Below, in pieces: positions 25,329 through 33,300 of a DNA stretch of 64,000 nucleotides. The notes beneath the pieces are model-generated. The model worked only from the letters and a program-made list of their open reading frames with translations, was not told the origin of the DNA and searched no databases. A program made the position numbers and the translations under genes. Position 1 is the stretch's first letter. The number at the start of each line of letters is the position of its first letter. Origin of the DNA: Primula veris (Eukaryota > Streptophyta > Magnoliopsida > Ericales > Primulaceae); assembly GCA_963682055.1 (NCBI GenBank), contig OY821740.1:37406795-37470794 (forward strand). Reading direction: 5' to 3'.

Positions 25329-26345
25329 AGATAGAGAGACCGACTACAACCAACAGAAACGTAGTATTAGTGATCGCAATAAGATGATGAAGAATAACCA
25401 TTGCAATCACGATCAAGGTTGGAACTAGAGTTTCGGAGGCCATGAGCCTTTTATTTAATCTAAGCAAGTCTTCTTTGATTTAATTTCATTTAGTAACAAA
25501 GGAAAAATAAATAAATACTAAAATGTTAGTAGCAAGGATTGAACTCACATCTTACAATAATGATAGCAAAATACAAATAATATATATGAAACTAGTATAT
25601 TGGATACACACTTAGATTCATCAAAACAATGCTTAGCATATTTATATTGTATTAAGAATTACTTAAACATAACTTTCTCGAAAACGGAGCTGACATCTAC
25701 ATATCGAGATTTTATGGAGACCTTGGGCATGGCCCCATAGTTAAAACTGAGCCTGGACGACAATTATGACTCGTAAGCGCTACATCATAGGTATATTTTG
25801 GTAAGTTGTCGGCATGTGTGTCAGCGTTTACCGCATAAAAACGACACCTCTCTTAAATACTTCATCCGTCCCGAAATAAGTGTCATGCATTTCTTTTTGT
25901 GACGTGCCAAAATAAGTGTCAGCTTTCATTTTTTTAGTAAATTTTCTCTTTTTTATTTTTTAAAAAATAACTTTTTGCTAGTTTAAATTTACATAACAAA
26001 ATTATACTAAAAACTTCACATTTTAATTAAAAAATTAGTTTTTGTTTAAATTTTTTGATTTTTTTAATTTTTTTTGTTGATTTTATACCAAAATCGTTTC
26101 AAATTATTAAATAACACGGTTTTCGAAGCACGACACTTATTTTAGAACGGATGAGGGAGTATGTAACGGTGACGATGGGCCGATGACTCTAAATAATTCT
26201 GATATTTTTAGTTCATCCCATAGTTTTTTTCCATATGTTATGTACCCTACTTTAAACCATGTTTATTTCAGCCCATATTGAGGCTCAGCCCAAACTCTGC
26301 TATTATTTGCCCTATTTTCTCTAAACATCCTCTATATATATATAT
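25329..26345 (+). repeat. 1,029-bp tandem duplication, copy 2
   Basis: Second copy of the unit, with its landmark CCGACTAC at 25340 against 24311 in copy 1. It ends in two RGCCCA motifs and a longer TA tract and leads directly into the snoRNA cluster. Sequence differences between the copies are scattered point changes and short indels, so the duplication is fairly young. Confidence 0.9.
25860..26159. mobile_element. Stowaway-type MITE inside duplication copy 2
   Basis: Same element as in copy 1, here with a better preserved left end CTTCATCCGTCCC next to a TA target at 25858-25859 and the right end GGATGAGGGAG before TA at 26160-26161. Confidence 0.75.
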
Positions 26346-26352
26346 ATATATA
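26270..26352 (+). promoter_or_regulatory. Putative snoRNA-cluster promoter (Site II motifs and TATA tract)
   Basis: Two AGCCCA motifs (26270-26275 and 26287-26292) are the reverse form of the TGGGCY Site II element. In plants this element is common upstream of ribosomal-protein and snoRNA genes. About 40 bp downstream is a TATA-like run (26333-26352). The first snoRNA candidate begins 170 bp further on. That this drives the cluster is inference from position and motif content. Confidence 0.5.
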
Positions 26353-26518
26353 CACTTAACATGTTCCTCAAATAAACCAAGCAACTAGCCAACTCCATTT
26401 AGGTCTTTTGTTTTAATGAATCCTTTACATGTTTTGTTTACATACAACCCAATTAATCCAATCATGTTTTTAAGATTTGAATATTTGTTTCAGTGATTAT
26501 ACTTTTTATAACATGTTT

Positions 26519-26622
26519 AAGGAGGTCAAATGATGAATTTTAATGAAGAGTTGAGTGCTCATTTAAATTACAATTGAGTACTATGATTCTTTCTTGTATA
26601 GGAAGATCTGATGTATCTCCTT
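26519..26622 (+). ncRNA. Box C/D snoRNA candidate 1
   Basis: Box C ATGATGA is at 26530-26536, box D CTGA at 26608-26611, and a 6-bp terminal stem AAGGAG/CTCCTT at 26519-26524 and 26617-26622. One base upstream of box D, 26598-26606 is antisense to UCUUCCUAU, a segment I recall from conserved 25S rRNA (in CUCUUCCUAUC). The box D+5 rule would put 2'-O-methylation on a U of that segment. The 9-bp guide and small stem make this the weakest of the C/D set; its place beside three better candidates supports it. Confidence 0.55.
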
Positions 26623-26737
26623 TTATTATTCTATACACCAACTTCTGTTTTTTGTTTGTTTAATATTTAATTTCATTTAAATAATTATGTTTTTTTTTCT
26701 TTTTCTGAAAGATAAGTCTTGTATGTATTTATGTATT

Positions 26738-26831
26738 TTAGCCGGTGATGATTACTTAAATTATGGTTAACTGAACGTGAAATTATTCACGTTGCTGTTG
26801 AAAATTTTGTACTAGGACGGTCTGAGGCTAA
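26738..26831 (+). ncRNA. Box C/D snoRNA candidate 2, double guide for 18S rRNA
   Basis: A 6-bp terminal stem TTAGCC/GGCTAA (26738-26743, 26826-26831) encloses box C GTGATGA (26745-26751), D' CTGA (26771-26774) and box D CTGA (26822-26825). The box D guide at 26811-26821 is antisense to ACCGUCCUAGU. The D' guide at 26761-26768 is antisense to AACCAUAA. From memory of plant 18S rRNA these two targets lie within one short conserved stretch, three bases apart. Two neighbouring matches in the correct register make chance unlikely. The box D+5 rule predicts methylation of the U in ACCGU. Length (94 nt) is normal for plants. Confidence 0.8.
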
Positions 26832-26889
26832 TTATTTTGTATCCTTATATTGTTTTTAAACTGCTTAATATAGTTTTTATTTTTATTTA

Positions 26890-26990
26890 TAGTGGTGTTT
26901 TGTGAATGAGGAATTAATAAGTATTTAACAGTTATCCCTGTCTGAGACATTTGTGCTGATAAGCTTATATTCTGATACATTCAACACTAC
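26890..26990 (+). ncRNA. snoR38: Box C/D snoRNA, snR38-type, copy a
   Basis: The D' guide CAGTTATCCCTGT (26929-26941) directly precedes CTGA (26942-26945). It is antisense over 13 bases to ACAGGGAUAACUG, the universally conserved 25S rRNA segment near the peptidyl-transferase centre. A C'-like TGCTGAT and a box D CTGA (26972-26975) follow, with GTGTT/AACAC at the ends. The D'+5 position is the middle G of GGG, which I believe is the yeast Gm2815 site guided by snR38. Box C is poor here (GTGAATGA at about 26902), unlike copy b, so this copy may be weakened or inactive. Confidence 0.65.
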
Positions 26991-27215
26991 CCATGAACTA
27001 TTCTGAAACATTACATTAAGTTGCTCATTTTGATTAATTTTTTATATTGTTTTATGTTTTTATCCAAATTTTTATACATTCAAATTTTTTATATTGACAG
27101 AATAGCAGTAAGATTTAGTTTAAAATGTATCAAACAACTTCAATGTGAATGTTTGTGCTAGGATTGAAGTGTTTTGAGATGTTTATTGTATATGTTTTAA
27201 TTTACTAAATCGTCT

Positions 27216-27313
27216 TAAGTGGTATATGTGAGTGATGAAATTATAAGTATTAACAGTTATCCCTGTCTGAGATATTTGTGCTGAGAAACTTATTTCTGAC
27301 ACTTTTACCACTT
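27216..27313 (+). ncRNA. snoR38: Box C/D snoRNA, snR38-type, copy b
   Basis: A second, intact copy. It has terminal stem AGTGGTA/TACCACT, box C GTGATGA (27232-27238), the same 13-base D' guide CAGTTATCCCTGT (27254-27266), D' CTGA (27267-27270), a C'-like TGCTGAG, and box D CTGA (27296-27299). The core from the guide through C' is almost identical to copy a, while the ends and flanks have diverged. This is the pattern expected of an old tandem snoRNA duplication under selection on the guide. Predicted role: 2'-O-methylation of a G in the 25S ACAGGGAUAACUG segment. Confidence 0.82.
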
Positions 27314-27354
27314 TTTGTTTATCCTTTTTTACTTGTTACTCATGTTTGCTGTAA

Positions 27355-27498
27355 ATCTGGTGCCTTGGTTCGTAGTTTAGAGGAACAGCTAATCCATCTG
27401 TTATTACCTTTACGAACCGTGGTATAGAGATGATTGGCAAGATATCGTTTCAGTCGCCATTTATAAATTGACGATTTGATTGTTGCTTGTCCACATTT
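27355..27498 (+). ncRNA. Box H/ACA snoRNA candidate
   Basis: The 5' hairpin has an 8-bp stem GGTTCGTA/TACGAACC (27367-27374 and 27411-27418), an internal pocket, and an upper stem AACAG/CTGTT. A hinge AGATGA (fits ANANNA) follows at about 27428. The 3' hairpin closes with GGCAAG/CTTGTC around an inner TCGT/ACGA stem. ACA sits at 27493-27495, exactly three bases before the implied 3' end. This hairpin-hinge-hairpin-ACA order and the 144-nt length match H/ACA pseudouridylation guides. I could not name the target uridine with confidence. Confidence 0.7.
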
Positions 27499-28342
27499 CA
27501 AGTTGAAATATTTTTATCGACTTTTTAGTGTCGAAAGTATTGTTCTGTACTCGAGAGTTAAATTTGTTCTGTCTTTCATTGTTGTTGATATATATTGCGT
27601 CTAAGTTCCTACCTTAAATTATATGAAAATTATGATCTTTAAATCACTCATACCTTGAGTACTGCTGCTGTCATTGATCCAATTTGAAATAAAATTTTGC
27701 AACTTATCAGAGCTAACCAAACAGTGTACTTTGTAAATATTTGGTTTTTTCGTATTACTTGTTTCAAAGCAGGTTTCCCTGAGAAGTTTTTTTGTTGAAT
27801 TTGGCTTCTGAAGATGTGAACTAGATATCTTGGACTATCTTATTGGTTGTATGGTGCAATACAAATTATGTATGAAAGTTTAGCATGTTCGTCCAAGCCT
27901 CTTTCGTTTATTCTATCACATTTTGTTGGATAACAATAATGATGGCTTACCCAAAATGATGGCTTAACATACAATAATCTTAAAACTGTTAACTGCATTG
28001 GAGTTGATACATATATTCTCTGGAGAGTGGACACTGCGTACAATTGAAGTTTGTAAATTCCAATTGAAGAGATTTACAACCCTTCTCTAATGAATGTAAT
28101 CAACTCATTTGTATCATAAAAGGATCAACACATGATTTAAAATATTCCCTTCAGAGCTAGTAGAAAGGATCGGAATTCATTGCATGGATCATATAAATCG
28201 ATTTAACGTTCAGTGGCACAGCTATTATAAGGTCTTTATATCCATTGTTGCTAACTTGCTATTGTCTACCCTAATATTTGAAATTAACGGAGAAAGAAAA
28301 TACTTAGTTTTCTGTCAAATGCTAATACAGGATTTAGCCTTG

Positions 28343-28437
28343 CTAAAGTTTGCTTGATGGCTGCAAGATTAAGATTCATCTGCTGAGATGAATTTGGATA
28401 GGTGTTACATACCTACATAGTGGCAGCTAGACTTTAG
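28343..28437 (+). ncRNA. Possible structured RNA with a three-stem junction
   Basis: Nested complementary segments CTAAAGT/ACTTTAG (28343-28349 and 28431-28437) and GCTGC/GCAGC enclose two hairpins, ATTCATC/GATGAAT and TAGGT/ACCTA. It lies about 850 bp beyond the last snoRNA candidate on the same strand. It lacks tRNA or snoRNA boxes. It may be a processed RNA, or chance pairing in a long spacer. Confidence 0.25.
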
Positions 28438-29528
28438 TCCAACGATGCCGATCAATCTTTACCGTTGGAAGTTTGTTTTGAACTTTAGAAGCTTCATTTC
28501 CACCGGACGCTTGTTATGCCTTACAAAAGGATGTATTTATCTTTATAACTGGAGATGATGTCTTAAGAAATGTTTTTAGTAATCACCTCAAAAGGATGTC
28601 TTTAGCATTTGCACACAATGGAGTCTTTTAGTTTACAGTTTTAAACACATGATTGTTCGGGTGCGACAGAATAAACCAAAAAGTTTCTTACCCAGCTCAA
28701 AGAAGTTATTGAAAATCACGACACTCTCAAGGGGGACAACCAAATACATTGCACCTTGTAGAAAAAGTTTAAATTACCTTGGGGACAGACAAGCACCTCC
28801 CAAAGCAGTCCACTACGGAGATAAAAAAAACCCAAGGTAATTTACCTCGGGACTAAGAGTGAAGGGTAATTTTAACTACGGAGATTAATCGCAATTGGAC
28901 TCATACAAGTTGCCCAAACCAAACATGAACTAAGGAAAAATATAAGACCTTATTCGGATACGATACTACGAGTCTCAAATTCTATAACCACATTGCAAGC
29001 ATATCCAATACGATCCTTGTAATTGACTCATCTCAACGATTCTTGTCATGTATAAGCCCACGTAGTTAAGCAAGTATTCAAAGAAAAAAAATCAGAACAT
29101 GGAGAAAAAATAAAGATAGTATATCCTTCAAGGCTATAAGCCTCCAACCAGGCAAGGCCTAACAGTTTAATGAGCTGCAACATGCAGCTTTTAAGCTCTA
29201 CTTTTATGTTTTTAACTTGCTGTGTTTTCTCCCTTGTCATCTTCATAGTTGAGCTATTCTAATTTATGCTCTAAAAGATATCAGTATTATGACTGTTGCC
29301 TGTAACTATAACGATACTTGGTTTTTTACAGTTGGTTGCAGGTAAAGATACCACTGTTTAAGTTCTAAAGTTTATGCTATTATTTAACAAGTAATTAGTG
29401 ACCTATGTTAATATCCTTGAAAGTTGAAAGAATTAAAGGTCCATCATTTAACAGAGACAATATTCACAAGTTATATTGGGAGTTAGAATAAAAAAGATAT
29501 TATATTAATTCCAAATAGCAAAAAGAAT
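28438..29528. other. Spacer between the snoRNA region and the tRNA gene
   Basis: No further C/D or H/ACA signature and no coding exon were found. The part at 28650-28870 repeats motifs such as TACCTTGGGGAC and CCAAGGTAATTTACC in inverted form and may be transposon-derived. Confidence 0.35.
29520..29525 (-). terminator. Pol III terminator of tRNA-Glu
   Basis: A run of six T on the minus strand directly after the tRNA 3' end, matching the oligo-T signal that stops RNA polymerase III. Confidence 0.8.
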
Positions 29529-29600
29529 TCCGTTGCCGGGACTTGAACCCGGGTCTCTCGGGTGAGAGCCGAGTATCCTGACCAACTAGACTACAACGGA
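29529..29600 (-). tRNA. tRNA-Glu(CTC): tRNA-Glu (anticodon CTC)
   Basis: The minus strand reads a complete 72-nt cloverleaf. The acceptor stem is TCCGTTG/CAACGGA with discriminator A. An A box TAGTCTAGTTGG, anticodon stem CTCGG/CCGAG with loop CTCTCAC (anticodon CTC), and a B box GGGTTCAAGTCCC follow. There is no intron, and CCA is not encoded, as expected for a nuclear gene. Six T residues (29525-29520) three bases past the 3' end form a Pol III terminator. The gene looks functional and points towards the snoRNA cluster. Confidence 0.96.
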
Positions 29601-30338
29601 TTTGTTATTGTTTACTCGATTTTGTTTACTTATTTCAACTTTCAATTTCTAAGACTAGTTTTTAGTCTATTCGCACTTAACTAACATAAACAGCTCACAA
29701 GAGTCCAGACTACGAACTTTGCAAGTGAAGCCTACAAAGGATTCTCATGACCTCCGAAGTTGCTCGATTTCAACTCTTCTAGGGGACTTCATTTCATTTA
29801 TAATTCAGTCTAAATTAAATTAAGGCTCGATTTTATATGATACAACCTTTTGTAAGCTCAAGTATTTTCCAGTTCAACACACTAACGCTTCGTCTCGTTC
29901 CACAAATTAAAAGTAGAGTATACATATTTGTTGTTCACAAAACATAAAGTGATATAACTACTTTGTTTTTCAAAAAATAAATTGACATAAAGTGAAAAGA
30001 GAATGAATTTGAGTGCAGTTTGCTGAACAAATCCAATCTCCAAATTTTAGAAAATTTCTCCTAGATATCTAACCAGTTGTAGTCGCTTGATGAGCAACAC
30101 AAGCATACAGCTAACAAATAAAAAGGCACACAAGTTACAGCAACAACTCCACAATAAACTTAGAAAACCCACATTGTCTACAGGCATCTGTTCCAGGCAT
30201 ATTAATATTCACCTTGACAGCTTATACAAATAGCAAATCCAAATCATTGTTCCAACAATACTACCAATTATTGACATCTTATTTACAAAATAGGTAGCTT
30301 TGTTGAAAATAAGTAGGATACCCACTAGTGATACCATC

Positions 30339-33300
30339 CTACTTGTTGACTTGAAGAGATGCAACCATTGAGACCATGCTATCAATTCCACATTCATTCT
30401 TTGAGTGTGGTCCTCTGCAAAGACGATAATACCCTTTCTCTCCCCAGTTTTCTCCCCACGAGTTCTTTACGATCCAGTAAGGCTTGTTCTTAAGTCGGAT
30501 AATTGAGTAATCAGATGAACCGTAACCAACCAAAAGCACTCCGTGGTTCAACAGATGCTTTGAGCATATGTATGGACAAGAAACTCCCCCAATGTAAGTC
30601 TGCATAAACGCAGCATTGATTCCCACTGTTGAACAAAGAACAGAAAATAAGGTTTAGACAACAGTATTTAATAGTGTTCGTAAATTCGGCAAAGAAACCA
30701 CTTGCTATCCTCACATATTTTATACTTGAATGTGGCAAATTTACTAAGTGATCCACATAAATTCATTTTTTTCAACAAGTGAGATTATTTGTCGTACATC
30801 ACTTTAGGAACTATGTTGTAGGATATTAGGACTGGATGACATATCTTCAACTTGCAGGATATTAGGTAAATCTAAAACATATTTCAAGGGTTCAAGCAAT
30901 TCAAATCAAATGCTGGTATCTGAAGCTTCCAGACAAAAGATCCAGAAAAGTCATGTATATTGGTGTAAAATTAAAAGGTTCATGTTTGCCAGTATCGCCT
31001 ATTCTCTTACATATAGATTGTTAATAACTTTTCCGAAATGAAAATTTAAACAAGTGACTTTAGAAATTGGCTTCATTTTTAAAGAAAGCTTTTTATTACC
31101 TGCAAGAGGGCCATTCTTGACTAGATTTGCAGCGATTTGGTCTTCATCAATAGAAACAACACTGAAGTTTGAAACTGATGCAGCAATTTTGTTCTTGTCA
31201 AATTTGCATTGACCGTCTTTCCCAGTGTAGGGGTAATCCTCTTCTCTTTGAAGACCACCAGACTTGAGTGCATATTCAAAGGCATTGTTCATTAGCCCAC
31301 CATTGCACCCTGAATCACATGAATTCCTTTCCTCCGGATCGCACTAACAAAATGAGGTATTTCACAAGGCATATCAGTGAAGAGCTGATTATAAGCTAGT
31401 TATATGGACTTATCAACATAAGAAAGATGAAAACAAAAGAAACATCAGACATGTCTGTAAATACAAGATAAGAGCAATATGGGAACACAGAATTCTACAC
31501 ACTGACTGATGGAGAGCTGAAATTTTACGGTAATAAATGGTGGAGACACTTAATCTGAGCATAATGGCTATATCGTAGGACCTATACTTCATATGAAAGG
31601 AAGGTTCTGGAAACCTAGTTTTAAAGTTGACAATAAATTAATTACAAACCCAAGTAGACAAGAAAGCGGAGTAAATTAGTTTTTAGTGACCTGGGTTTTG
31701 GCCTATTTTAGGATAAGTGACCTAAGTTTTTTTAATTTCGGTTTTGTGACCTAAGTTTAACTTTGTTAGCATTTAATGACCTGCCATCCTATTTTTCAAA
31801 AAAAAAACATATTTCTTGCTAAAAGGACTAAAATACCCTCATTAAACTGAAATTTTCCTACAAAATCTGAGGGTATTTTAGTCATTTTAGCAAGAAATAT
31901 GTTTTTTTTTTTTGAAAAATATGATGGCAGGTCACTAAATGCTAACAAAGTTAACCTTAGGTCACAAAACCGAAATTAAAAAAACTTAGGTCATTTATCC
32001 TAAAATAGGCCAAAACCCAGGTCACTAAAGACTAATTTACCCCAAGAAAGCGAGGCTACAATTTTTTTCTAATTTCCCTTTCTGTAGACTAAATCAAGGC
32101 CACACAATTTTCACTATGTTCTGCATAACCTGCATGATATTTTACCAAAAAGCATTCCTGTGAGACCGATACTTTCACTTCACACAAAGTAAGGTTCTGG
32201 ATTTAGATGACTACAGAAAATTCAATCAAATTAGAGACAAAAGTTAGTACTTTTTATAAAATAAAAAAAGAGGCTATAATTTATCTATAAGACCCGTTAA
32301 CCAAAAGTTTTGAAAAGGCCAAACAATTCTCACTATGTATTGCACACTCAGACAAAGGTAAAGAAAGGTCAACTAAAACTTAAGCACCAAAAAAATAAAT
32401 TTGATTTAAGTACTGACAACAACCAACAACTGTATGTTGAAATAACTTCTTTTTTTTTGGGAAGTTATGTTGAAATAATTTGGTGAATAAACAATGTATA
32501 AATTAGATACCTTCCAATAACATGACTCAAAATCATGTTTTAATTTTAACTAATTAAATAACAACTACACCAACAACAAAAAACAGCAGTAAATGTGACA
32601 AGAGATAAGACTTAACTCTTTTACTAAATGTATGATAAGTGAAGGAATGCCGGGTAACAGCACAAAGATGGATAATAAACATGATTATCAAGATAAAAGA
32701 TAACAGGAAAATAAAAAATATTATGCCAAACCTCATGGTCACAATCGACTAGCTGTTGTTCGCTCAGGCTCACAAGCTCTCCAGTAGCAATAAAATGAGC
32801 TCCTTCCAGTGCTCCAGTGGTGCTGAAAGACCAACATGATCCACACGAACCCTATATTTATAATAGCAAATCTGAAATCAGCTATTTATGTTTAATAGAA
32901 ATTGGCAACACAAATTGATGAGTAAATATTAACTCATAACGCAAAGAAAAGGCAAATAGCATGGACTTCTCTGTAAAAATGTATTGTATGAAAAGATAAA
33001 TTGCATGTGGATTTTCGAAGTTTATTAGGGAGAACAGAGTACATTGAGAACCATTGGATAAGATACGAAAACAGCTGATTTAAATAAATCGAAATGGGTT
33101 GTTTGACTGCAAGTTCTAAACAAAAACAAAGGTTTATTTGATATTGAGAAGAAAAGATAGGTTCATCACGCTTGGCACTTTTAGTTTATCCATGCTGAAA
33201 CAGCCGTCAACCAAATGAAGTACAAAGTGTACAACTCACAGGCAAAAAACCCTAAGCCTTAAACTGCTATTAACATCACCAGAGAAGAAACCTTTATGAT

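Noticed and set aside
27722..27830. Further C/D snoRNA around two CTGA motifs
   Set aside because: No acceptable box C upstream and no closing stem.
27905..28000. Further C/D snoRNA around two ATGATGG motifs
   Set aside because: No box D CTGA within range and no terminal stem.
29529..29600. tRNA-derived SINE instead of a tRNA gene
   Set aside because: The cloverleaf, discriminator base and oligo-T terminator are all intact, and no tail or target duplication is present.
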